From positions 3,011,516-3,075,515 of the forward strand of contig JABAKD010000007.1 in assembly GCA_012845835.1 (NCBI GenBank): DNA of 64,000 nucleotides. Direction: 5' to 3'. The stretch comes from Undaria pinnatifida (Eukaryota; Sar; Phaeophyceae; Laminariales; Alariaceae). How positions within the stretch are numbered: the first letter of the stretch is position 1; each line of letters starts with the position of its first letter. Made by a program: the position numbers and the translations under genes. Below the pieces are notes generated by a model. The model searched no databases. It was not told the DNA's origin and saw only the letters and a list, made by a program, of their open reading frames with translations. This document shows, piece by piece, positions 10,250-20,564 of the stretch.

Positions 10250-12014
10250 TCTTTTCTGAAAATCAGTTCTTGCAAGGTGGGGAAAAATAAACACCATGGA
10301 ATCAGGAGCCTCAGAATGAGAAGGACGCAGAAAAAAATACCGTAGCAAAAGTTCAAGACAAACGTAGATTTCCAGTTTCAGCATAGTGGCTAGGCTTTCG
10401 GTGGAGGAGCGCCCCGTCATCGAGAATTGCCCTCAACCAAAAGTGCCACTAGCCCTAGCGTAGCACGTATCTACGGGATATCCCATTAGGGTATGGGATA
10501 TCCCATAGACGTTACATTAGGATATGGGACATCCCTCCAGAAACAAGGTATCCCATAGGGTTTTCCCGTGTGATTGTCCACCTCGACCTTCTCCCCCTTC
10601 CAGCCAGGCGACGTACACAATCCCGCATGGGCGATCCTGTAGAAGCTCCCGAAGAACCCATGGGATATCCCATGGGATATTCCCATGCGACGTCCCATGG
10701 GTTCCATGGGCAGTTCCACCGAATCGCCTATGTAGGACAACGTATATCGCCCTGCGGAGAGAGGGCGGAGGTTGAGGTGGACAATCACACGGGAAACCAC
10801 TACGGGATATCCCACGCGTAGCTTCGCGGGATCCCGCATGACACAGTTGTCAATTTACCCCGTGAAGAGGATGACAGGGTTTGGTGGGATACAGCATTAG
10901 TAAATCACATCGGGAAATGGGACATCCCATCAGGATGTGGGATATCTCATCGGAAGCTTCCAAATCCTGTCGTGGTTCCCATGTGGTTGCCCAACACCCC
11001 CCCTCCCCCGTCTCCGCGGGGCGAAATACATTATTCCGTATGGGCGATCCCGTAGAAACGTTGGCGACCCCGATGGACCATTCCATGAGGCAACCCCATG
11101 AGATTTTGCCATGGGTTCCACGGGGAGTTTCCGGTATTAGCGGTGTGGAACAAAGTTAATCGCTCCATGGAGACTGGGGGGATAATCGACCGAACACGCA
11201 CATGGGATATTCTACGGGATATCTCATGGGGAGGTCCACAAGATCGCCCATGCATGGGATAATGTACATCGCCCCGTGAAGAGAGGGACAAGGATGAGGT
11301 TTGCTGGGAAGAGACGAAGAGGGATATTCCAAACGGGAAAGAGGATAACTCAATAGGATGTGGGATATCGTTTGAGGCACGGGATATCCACCTGGAAACG
11401 AGATATCCCGTAGAGGTTTCCATATCTGAATTCTTACCACACCAGCCCCCCCTCTTCGCAGGGCGATGCGTGGAACGGGCCATGGGCCCGTGACATATTC
11501 CGTGGAATGTTCCCTGGAGTGTGCCATGGGTTCCAAGGGCAATTGCACGGACTCGAGCATGCGAGAGAATGCACATCACCATGAAGAGAGGAGGGAAATC
11601 TTTGGCGGGCAATGGCATCTGAAGCTCAACGGGATATGTCATGGGCGATTCCAGGGGATTATCTACAGGGGATAATTTACATGGCCCCGGGAGGCATGTT
11701 TGGCGTGGGGAAGAATGCACGGATATCCAGTTAGTTGGGATACGGGATGTCCCATCATGAGAATATCGGGTATCACACTGGGAAATGTGATACTCCACAA
11801 GGTATCTAAAGTGATTGCCTACCGACTGTCACGGGGCTGGTCGATCATGCGGAACCGGCCGCCGAACCTGTGGAATACCCCGTATGATGTCCCATGGATT
11901 CCACGAGCAGTTGCACGGGATCATCCGTCCGGGAGACAGTGCGAATCTTTGAACGAACACTCACATGGGGAACCAGAGTTCTGCGTTGACTACGGTTGCG
12001 CTAGAGAGGGTATC

Positions 12015-12165
12015 CCCCTCATCGCACAACTTAATTTGAGCCACGGGCACGAGTGACTCGGTACCTTACGGGTGAAAATGCTTTGGACGATTTGCTCCGT
12101 GCCGCGTAGCTAACCGTTTTAACGAGGATCTCCGTATCGCCAAAAATGAACGAGGGGGTCAAGTG
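12015..12165 (-). mobile_element. Family C fragment
   Basis: ttgagccacgggcacgagtg, acgatttgctccgtgccgcg and gctaac resemble the reverse-sense half of family C. The other half is absent. Confidence 0.55.
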
Positions 12166-12434
12166 GCCCCACGCCACTACAAAAAAGGGCCCAACGCGTG
12201 ACCCTCATTACCCCCTCGTGGCCGTGGTCTGGTGTTTGCGATAGGTTTCTCTTTCGAACTCCAGTAGAGGTGGACTTTATTCTGTCCAGTCTTCACCTAA
12301 ACCTCAACTCCGAGAAAAACCACTGTAGAGGTGGACCTAATTTTCTCCGGTCTTCACCTAAAACTCATCTCCGAAAAAGAAAACGATGTTCATTCATTTC
12401 GTATAGGCGAACAATCCTAAAGGTTGATTATTTA

Positions 12435-12565
12435 TGAGTGCAACGGTTTTTTGTAGGACTAGCGCACAGAAAGGCCGGTCGGGTGGCGCGAGGGAACGCC
12501 TTCGAAGCAACGTGTCGGGTGATGATGATGAGATATTGAGCTCCCGGTGTTAGGAGCTCAGGAAT
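12435..12565 (+). mobile_element. Family D fragment
   Basis: Family D is about 250 bases with ends like CATCCCACGGTAGGGGTTGCAC. This fragment has ggactagcgcacagaaaggc, gcgagggaacgccttcgaag and gatattgagctcccggtgtt. Confidence 0.65.
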
Positions 12566-12578
12566 TTCCGTTGCATCC

Positions 12579-12846
12579 GACGCGTTCTACGATAGAGGCG
12601 CACCCACTTGTTTTTTTGGAGGTTTCCTCGGTTCGGGAGCTTTGAGACCTTTCTTAAGCCGAACGCTGATTTAAGGTAAAACGAAGCTGTTACCGGATGA
12701 AAAATCCCCATGGCCGAGGAACACAACGAGAGACGTGCAAAAAAAAATGGTCTACTTTTTTTTTCCGACGGTTTTGGGTTAAGGAGCCCCGTCATTCAGA
12801 AAAAAATTCAGCCAAAATAAGGTATACTGCTATCGTAGCATGCGCC
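12579..12846 (+). mobile_element. Family A element
   Basis: It runs from gacgcgttctacgatagagg to cgtagcatgcgcc, with ccatggccgaggaacacaac and gggttaaggagccccgtcat. Confidence 0.87.
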
Positions 12847-13284
12847 ATCTCTACAGCAGTAGCGTCGGATGATTCTGTACAACGAATAATTCGGGACACA
12901 CAAACGGGGGGTTCCGAAACATATGTCGTAGTTCTTCAGTTGAGAATCGCGCCACACGAAAATAACAGTTTGCCCCGAAATCAGTAGCCTCTACCATGGC
13001 AGGTATCTTTAGCTACTCTTCTAACTTTTGACCCCCAACTGCGAACTACCCGTCGAGTCCGGCCGAAACCACCACAGCCCTGGAGCTACGACACGGCAGG
13101 GGCTAACGCGTTTGGGCCAGAACAATGTTTTTTATAAATTACTCTACGTATGTCGGCTGTATGAGTTCGAGTAAAAAGTTTGGGTCGATACTCAACTTTG
13201 CAAGCTGCGTGATACACCGGCCGCTCGATTGTTCGAGATGTACTATCCTTTGGATACATATATATGTACGGGGGTTACGTTTTT

Positions 13285-13405
13285 TTTTAGTTGCTTTTGC
13301 AGAGCCTCGGGGTGACTCGCGCGAGTGACCCCCGTGTTCCTTGCGGTCGTAAGCTTTCGTGCTGTTTTGATTTTTCGATATGAATCCTTAAGTGGCATGG
13401 TTGAA
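13285..13405 (+). mobile_element. Family C fragment
   Basis: gcctcggggtgactcgcgcg, agtgaccc and ctttcgtgctgttttga match the left half of family C. Confidence 0.6.
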
Positions 13406-13408
13406 AAC

Positions 13409-13678
13409 CCAGGCTACGATAGGGGGGGTCTCTTTTTGGGCTTTGAATTTCATGGCTAGGGGTCACTCGCGCAAGTAACGCCTTTGTTCTTTTGCGATCT
13501 TACGTTTTCTTCATGTTTTACATTGACGAAATCAATCCGCAATGCAAAGGTAATCTAAGCTGCTCCAAAACGACTGCCTAAACCATTTTCATCCGTGAGG
13601 TACAGAGTCACTCGTGCGAGTGGCTCAAACACACCAGTAGAAACGGGGGTGCCCCCCCTACCGTAACCTTGGTCTTAA
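13409..13678 (+). mobile_element. Family C element
   Basis: The copy is complete, from ccaggctacgatagggggg to ccctaccgtaaccttggtc. It is very similar to the 18420 copy, including acattgacgaaatcaatccg. Confidence 0.9.
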
Positions 13679-13679
13679 C

Positions 13680-13840
13680 TACGTTGCGTCAAACCAACCA
13701 CCTAACGTGTTTTGGCCAGTGAGGTACAGAGTCACTCGTGCGAGTATGATGGAATAGTATGATAGTATGATAGTGAACTCCAGGTAGTGAAAAAAGGGGG
13801 CGTATTGACATTCACCCTACCGTAACCTTGCTCCTATGGA
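13680..13840 (+). mobile_element. Family C fragment with short TATGATAG repeat
   Basis: ggtacagagtcactcgtgcg marks the right half of a second C copy. A small tatgatag repeat (13745-13775) interrupts it. Confidence 0.65.
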
Positions 13841-13904
13841 GGCATCTGACCGCTGCTACAGGGGGGGATCTTCGGGCGAGGAACTACCTAAACTCGTTGG
13901 AACC

Positions 13905-14162
13905 GGAATGATTCTACGATAGCGCCCCGCCGAACCTGAGATTTTCTTTAACGTACGTTTCGTGACTGCTCGACACGAGGAAGGACGCCATGGAAAAAAC
14001 TATCCTCACATATTTTCTTGTGCGCAAGGGACTACCGAACGATGACGTCGGGGTGGCCAGGGGAACCGTGTTCAAGGAGACACGGCCGGGATCTGGCTTC
14101 GAAAACGGCGGTTTCGTTTAAGAAAAGTGGGGGCGGGCTACGGTACCGTGGAACGACACTCC
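13905..14162 (+). mobile_element. Family B element
   Basis: ttctacgatagcgccccgcc at the start, internal gaaggacgcc and gatgacgtcgg, and ggtaccgtggaacgacactc at the end mark a diverged copy. Confidence 0.82.
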
Positions 14163-14270
14163 CGGGTGAGAACGTGTTCAAGCATTTCTCGCTAGATACC
14201 TTTTTGCCCCATGGTATGGTGTATCTGCTTTATCCTACGCTTACTTCCTGAAGGCGGTTGGCCCAAGTCT

Positions 14271-14811
14271 AAGGTAGGTAGAGGGGGAAAGGGGGTAGAT
14301 CCCTTTTCACCGCTGGGTTAGCTCCAGTTGCCGGAGTGACTCTGCACCTCATTCACCATAAATCAGTTTCAGGCGCGTGCTACGATAGAGGTAGCACTTT
14401 TCGTCTGAAAAGGTTTCTGAATGACGGGGATTCTTAACCCAAAATCGCCAGAAATAGGGCATTTGTTTTTGCTGGATTCTCGTTGTTTACCTAGGCCGTG
14501 GGCATTTTCATCCGGTAGCGGTCTGAACTTTCTCTAAATCAGGTTTTGAGGGAGGTCTTAAAGCTCCCAAATTAAAGAACGTCTGAAAAAACCGTGGTGC
14601 ACCTCTGCCGTAGCACGCGTCTTTGAGCGATTTGCTTGGCGCATAGCTAAACAATTCCATTGTGGATTAGCATCGACAAGTTTAAAACAGAAAGAGAGCC
14701 TGAGACCGCGACAGTAACATCAACATGGAGGGGGGTCACTTGCGAGAGAGATCATCGAGTCACCACCATGACACATCCCCAAAGGTTACCTCCCTCTACC
14801 GTTGCTTTGGT
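14271..14811 (-). mobile_element. Family C element split by a family A insertion
   Basis: The left part (gtaggtagagggggaaaggg to about 14371) and right part (tttgagcgatttgcttggcg to gttgctttggtc) join into one reverse-sense C element when the A element between them is removed. Confidence 0.8.
14372..14621 (-). mobile_element. Family A element nested in family C
   Basis: It is complete, from ggcgcgtgctacgatagagg to gcacctctgccgtagcacgc-gtc. Because it interrupts a C copy it inserted later than that copy. Confidence 0.9.
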
Positions 14812-14959
14812 CGTTGTTGAGAGAAAGGTGCAGAGCCCCTCAAACGAGGAAACTCAGAAAATGAAGTTGGTAGACTCATCTCACGGAACGGGTTGCGTGC
14901 TTCGGGCCGATGGGTTTTGACCAAGGTTGAGCTTCACAACATGTGTGGAACCATCGGTT

Positions 14960-15140
14960 GGTATGATACTTTTACGAGCACACTTGTTTTAGGACCAGCG
15001 CATAGAAATGGTGGTCGACGTTGCGTGAACGAATGCCTTCCTTCGTAGTCATGCTTCGGGTGAGATATTGAGCTCCTCATCTTAGGAGCTCAGAAAGTTC
15101 TTAGAACATGCTGCTGCACCCCTAGCATGGGATGGCTGAG
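14960..15140 (+). mobile_element. Family D fragment
   Basis: ggaccagcgcatagaaatgg, gatattgagctcctcatctt and the end tgcacccctagcatgggatg are family D marks. Confidence 0.72.
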
Positions 15141-15151
15141 GTACCCTTTCA

Positions 15152-15392
15152 GACGCGTGCTGCGATAGAGGTGCACCACTTTTTTTCTGAGATTCCTCAA
15201 TTTGGGAGCTTTAACACTCTCCCAAAAAACCCGATTTGGAGATAAATAAAACTGCTACCAGATGAAACATCGCACGGCCTAGGTATGCAACGAAAATCAC
15301 GCAAAACGCTAGAATGTTGTATTTCCGATGGGTTAAGGGTCATTCAGAAACCATTTCAGACGAAAAGTGATACCCCTATCGTAGCACGCGTC
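15152..15392 (+). mobile_element. Family A element
   Basis: It runs from gacgcgtgctgcgatagagg to cctatcgtagcacgcgtc; the interior is slightly shortened around gatgggttaagggtcat. Confidence 0.87.
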
Positions 15393-15458
15393 TTCCCTAG
15401 CCCCGCGTCCTCGACCTGCAAGGGCTTCAATTAAATGAAGCGTTAACTCTCGCGTTGG

Positions 15459-15714
15459 ACTGTTTCCACGACCCCCCCCCCCCAAAAAAAAAAGTAGCGA
15501 TTTTCTTTAACGGCCGTTTCATGGCGGCTTAACACGAGGAAGGATTCTATGAAAAAATATCTTCATATATATATTATTTTTTGCAAAGGACTATCGAAAG
15601 ATGACGTCCTGGTGGCAAGGGCCACCGCATCTCAGTAGATACGGCCGGGAGCTGGTGTCGAAACCAGCGATTTCGTTGAAGAAAAGTTGGGGAGATTGCA
15701 GTAGAACAACTCCT
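15459..15714 (+). mobile_element. Family B element, diverged
   Basis: tttccacgacccccccccc, gcgattttctttaacggccg and gagattgcagtagaacaac keep the B layout with decayed ends. It lies about 220 bases from exon 33. Confidence 0.75.
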
Positions 15715-15934
15715 TTACGGGAACGTTTTTCCATGTACTAGTTCCAAACCAAATCCTACCGGGACCATCCCGTGAGATATCTCACGGTAAATCCGATACC
15801 CTAATAATGAGATAACGCACATATTCCCGCGAAAAAGAGGGAGGGTGTGTAAGAAACGTTTGGTGGTACACCGCCAACAGGCGCAAAAATAGTTTGTCGA
15901 AGAAATATTATGGAAAAAACAACCGAAGTATCAC

Positions 15935-16024
15935 CTTAACGGGAGCGTTTTCCATGTAGTTCTTGAGAACTGCCACGCTGCAGGTCAGGTCGGACGAGCT
16001 GAAGGGATACATCATGTTGAATCC
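15935..16024 (-). CDS. Dynein exon 33, last recognised exon
   Basis: It has 30 codons starting [17 protein letters not shown], which follows KFGPK as in other dyneins. Acceptor TCAG|GGA, donor AAG|GTGATA. The following exons ('PW-DLRY-FGEIMYGG' and the rest) were not found to base 1. Six decayed copies lie between this exon and exon 32. Confidence 0.93.
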
Positions 16025-19000
16025 CTGACACGCGACAAAGAAAAACACGACGACACAAACGGGACGGATGAGGACGCGCACTTATGAGACAGAGGTTGCA
16101 TTTTTTCGGCGTTTTTATTTTGCTGAGTGCCGGGGCTCCAAACCGTATAGGGACGTCCATCTTGTTGGAGTCTGTCTCATTACCGCCATGGATATTTTAA
16201 CGTAAGTATTGGATTGGATGAGGCTTCCTGCGCCGGCCCGTGGTCCCAAAAAATGCTGTGACCAACTCTAATCCCGAGGTTTCGGGAGCGAAAAGAAGCG
16301 CTGACCCTCTTTGCGATACAAATTCCGAGACATTTCGATATAATCTATGGTTTCTTTATTTTATTGCCGAATTTGAGCGCATCGATTGGATCGCCGATTC
16401 ACTGAAATAATGCACACTTAAAAGTCGCTTTTGTGGATGGACAACACAGATACTCACGGCAAGTAGCTTCAACTTGAATTTATTTTGTGAGTCATCATCC
16501 CACGGTAGGGGTTGCACTTTTTGAGCCAAAAAAAGGTATACCTGTAAGAGCCTGCAGCAGCCTAGGATACATGGGAGTCATCCCACGGTAGGGGTTGCAC
16601 TTTTTTAGCCAAAAAAAGGTATACCTGTAAGAGCCTGCACCAGCTTAGGGTACACGAGGGGCATCCCACGGTAGGAATTGCACTTTTTGAGCCAAAAAGA
16701 GGTATACCTGTAAGAGCCTGCACCAGCTTAGGGTACACGATAGGCATCCCATGGTAGGAATTGCACTTTTTGAGCCACAAAAAGGTATACCTGTAAGAGC
16801 CTGCACCAACTTAGGATACACGAGAGGCACCCCATGGTAGGGGTTGCACTTTTTGAGCCACAAAAAGGTATACCTGTAAGAGCCTGCAGCAGCCTAGGAT
16901 ACACGAGATGCACCCCATGGTAGGAATTGCACTTTTTGAGCCATATAAAGGTATACCTGTAAGAGCCTGCACCAGCTTAGGATACACGAGAGGCACCCCA
17001 TGGTAGGGATTGCACTTTTTGAGCCACAAAAAGGTATACCTGCAAAGAGCCTACAGCAGCGTAGGATACACGAGAGGCATCCCACGGTAGGGGTTGCACT
17101 TTTTGAGCCACAAAAAGGTATACCTGCAAAGAGCCTACAGCAGCGTAGGATACACGAGAGGCATCCCACGGTAGGGGTTGCACTTTTTGAGCCACAAAAA
17201 GGTATACCTGGCCGGTTGGTCTCCTCAAGTGAGGACCTACCGGTTAGTCTAGTACTGATACACTAATATTGTTCTAAGGACTACAGTAGGTCATAGACGC
17301 TGGGTCGGGTTGCACGAAAGAACGCCTTCGAAGTCATGTTTCGGGTGAAGTATTGAGATACTCATGTTAGGAGCTCAGAAAATTCTTAAAATCTGCTGCT
17401 GCTCCCCTACCGTGCGTGGGACGGCTCCTCTGGCGTTACATGTGCCTACGGGAAAATGAGCAGGTCGGTCGTGGCTGTGGTGGTGGTCGTACGGCTAAAT
17501 AAAATTTGAGTGAGATAAGCCGGTCATCATAATAATGTTGGGGGTGGGTGGGTGGGTGGATGTACACAGCCATAGAGTTAAGACCATTGACGCTACTATC
17601 CCTACCAAGCCGGGACGGGGCACGTCTGGTGTGCGCCAGCCAGGGGGGTCCTGCCTCTTCAACCATCGCATCGGCCGACGAGCCCAAAACTGGTGGGGGT
17701 ACATCACGTTGAATCTCTGGTACGAGATACAGCTCCTACGAAAGGGAACACTGGGGGGGCCGGTCGTGGTGACTGTTCTGCAGTTGATCATGAAGGTCGG
17801 GTGGAAACACCGCGTCGGTTCGGACAAGCTGGCGGGGTATGTCATGTTGATTCGCTGACATGCGACTTACAAACAAGCACAGAGTGATGGGATGTGCGAT
17901 TGAAGAAAGTGGATGCTGCTCGCGTTGATCCAAAGTGTTGAGAATGGTGGGGGGGTCAGGCGAGATACGTCTCATCGGAGGAGCTGAAACGGTACGAGTA
18001 TCACACTGAAATCAGGTTGGGGATGCACGAACAAAGACGAAGCTGCTCGCGTTGATTCAAGAGGTTGACAATAGGGGAACGCTCAGGCCAGATACGCCTA
18101 ATCAGACGAGCTGAAAGGGCACGTTCGAGTATCACGTTGAATCCCGGACACGCGGGATAACCATATATCGCAAGAAAATGCTCGGGATGATGGTTGTGAT
18201 GGTTGCCTTGTAGATCAGACAGGATGGCGGCCGGGCGAAAACTACCCCGTCAAAATGGAACGGGCTGACGAGGTACATCGTGTTGAACGCCTGACACGCA
18301 AGAGGAAACCCACAAGATTGAAACGGATACACCGTGGCTACGGTTGGGGGCCTGTTCTTGCGGTGGCTCGGATTCACTCGTCCGAATGACCCCGGCCTAC
18401 TCCTTTGCGCTCACAACCGACCCAGGCTACGGTAGGGGGTCCCCTTTTGGGCCTTTTATTTCAGTGGCTAGCGGTCCCTCGCGCGAGTAACCCCTTTGTT
18501 CCTATGCAATCTTACGTTTTCTTTATGTTTCACATTGACGAAATCAATCCGCAATGCAAAAGGTGATCTAAGCTGCGCCAGACGAAATACCTAAACCATC
18601 TTCATCCGTAGGGTACAGAGCTACTCGTGCGAGTGGCTCAAACACACCAGTGAAAATGGGGGTACCCCCCCTACCGTAGCCTTGGTCAACCTTTGGTTGT
18701 TGTTTTTGATTCTCCACATGAAACCGCCATGGAATTGGTTGCTGCGACGGGGCAAAATAAATCGCCCGATTTATGATTTTTCGTTGAGGCACAGCATCCA
18801 TCCCTCGGGCGGGTGGTGAAAACCACGCAGTGAAAACGAAGGCACCCCCTTCCCGCCTACTCCCGCCTACCGTAAAAGTATGTTCGATACGGAAAAGTCG
18901 GGAAGTTAGCCACGGTTGTGGAGGTGATCGTGCTACGATAGCGAGGTATACCGTTTTTTGGCGAAAATGTTTTCTGAATGACGGGGCTCCTTAATCCAAA

Positions 19001-20499
19001 ATCTTCGGAATTACGCCGTTTTTTTGCGTGATTCTCGTTCTATACCTGGGCCATGGGAGGTTTTATCCGGCAGTTGTATGATTATCTAAATAAGGTTTTG
19101 GCAGAGGCCTTGAAAGCTCCCAAAATTGAGGAAAAAGCCTCGGTAAAAAAAGGAGTGCACCTCTATCGTAGCACGCGTCGGAGGTGATCGTTCCGTTCAT
19201 TGGATTTTAGTGAGGTTGGAAAATCTCGGTCCTCAGGGGGGGGGAGGAGCTGGGTCGTGTCTCTTTCGATTGTAATATCGGGCGGACGAGGTAAAGGGAG
19301 CAGAGGAAATAAGAGAACATCGGGCGGGTGGGAAGCGTCAGGATTGGTTTCGGTAAATTTGATTCTAGGGGGAGGCTGGACCAGAGATACAGTGTCAACT
19401 CCGATTAGTCTATAAAATTAACGTGGGGTACATCATGTTGAACCCCCGAAACCTACATACCAGGTATGATCAGGGTAAACACAAACATAGTGGACCGGCG
19501 GGAAGACCGTGGTTGTGTGATGATCGGAGCATCGTATGCTTGTGTTGTTCAAGCTTGTAATTGGGGCGCGATCATGTTTAAAAGCGAATATTTTCGGGGT
19601 CTCACCTTTGGCCCGAACTTTCTCCTCTCGAGCATGAGCGCGTGGAAGTGACACAGGCCGAACAAAATGCCTTGTGTCCTGCCAAGAACAAAAAACAAAA
19701 AAAGCGAAATCGTCGCGCCACCAAGGCACGCGACGCAAGCGAAAATAAATGTCGTTGTAAAACGTGTGAGAGGTTTCAAGCCTAATCTTGGCGCAAAAAG
19801 CCGAAACAAGGTGTGGTATTACCGCGGGCTCGTGCATTGATAGAGGTGTGCCATTTTTTTGGCTAAAACGTTTCAGGAATGACGGGGCTTCTCAACCCTA
19901 AATATTCGGAACGTCATTGTCATAATAAAGTACATTCCACCAAAAATGCAACCCGAACGTTAGGCGATGCCCTCTGTACCTTGGTTCCAGATCCCCGTAT
20001 TCCTCCCTGGAGAATGACGCGAACGCCTGCTTGAGGTTCGCCCTCAGCCCCGACGGTGGGTCATTGGTCAGGTTAATACACCTGCCGTATATTGGGTTGC
20101 CATCGACCGACCACGATGACGACACGTTAAAATTTTGGACACGCGGTGCAATGGGAGCGTAAGGGTTACGAGTAGCTTAGGCCCGGGGTCCGTTTTGATG
20201 GACGGGCGGCGCTTCCCTACCTGAGGACATCCGCAACAACGGCGGAAACGAACGATTTATGTGTTTTGCAACATCGTGCACTGCATACCTAGAGGCCCCA
20301 TCGGGCCTTGTGTCGGGTTTAATAACCCTTTTGGCATTCGATTTATCTTGATCAAGCATGCACACCGAAAACCAGCGAACGCGATGTAATCATGCGTCTC
20401 TAGGGAGGAACCAGTATTGCGGAAATCCAATCCAAGCACCGTCATGCCTCACGCTTCCCTCACAACTTCCTGCGTTGCGGTTCGAAGACACCTCCTTAC

Positions 20500-20564
<65 letters not shown>

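Larger units (their letters stand above)
3940..12010. repeat. Block of clustered palindromic units built on GGGATATCCC
   Basis: Units of roughly 240 bases recur, for example at 3940-4175, 5525-5760, 5945-6170, 6355-6600, 7030-7270, 7460-7700, 7850-8080, 10560-10810, 10975-11160, 11180-11470 and 11810-11990. Each opens with a form of cccgtgtgattgtccacc and closes with its inverted copy ggtggacaatcacacggg. Palindromes such as ccatggg and gggatatccc lie in and between units. Family A, B, C and SINE insertions interrupt the block. No gene was recognised. Confidence 0.85.
1..15934. other. Repeat-only left flank, no exon found
   Basis: No dynein exon or other gene was recognised on either strand. 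If the gene continues left, this is a single intron of more than 15.9 kb. Nearly all of it is covered by the tandem arrays, palindromic units and short transposons listed separately. The many mid-size open frames here are read-throughs of repeats. Confidence 0.7.

Noticed and set aside
16495-17212. CRISPR-like regular array
   Set aside because: There are no distinct spacers; the whole 83-base unit repeats and it belongs to a transposon end in a eukaryotic intron.
16562-17228. Cys/Leu/Trp-rich frames in the 83-base array
   Set aside because: 83 is not a multiple of three, so each frame is a shifted read of the same repeat; no conserved protein.
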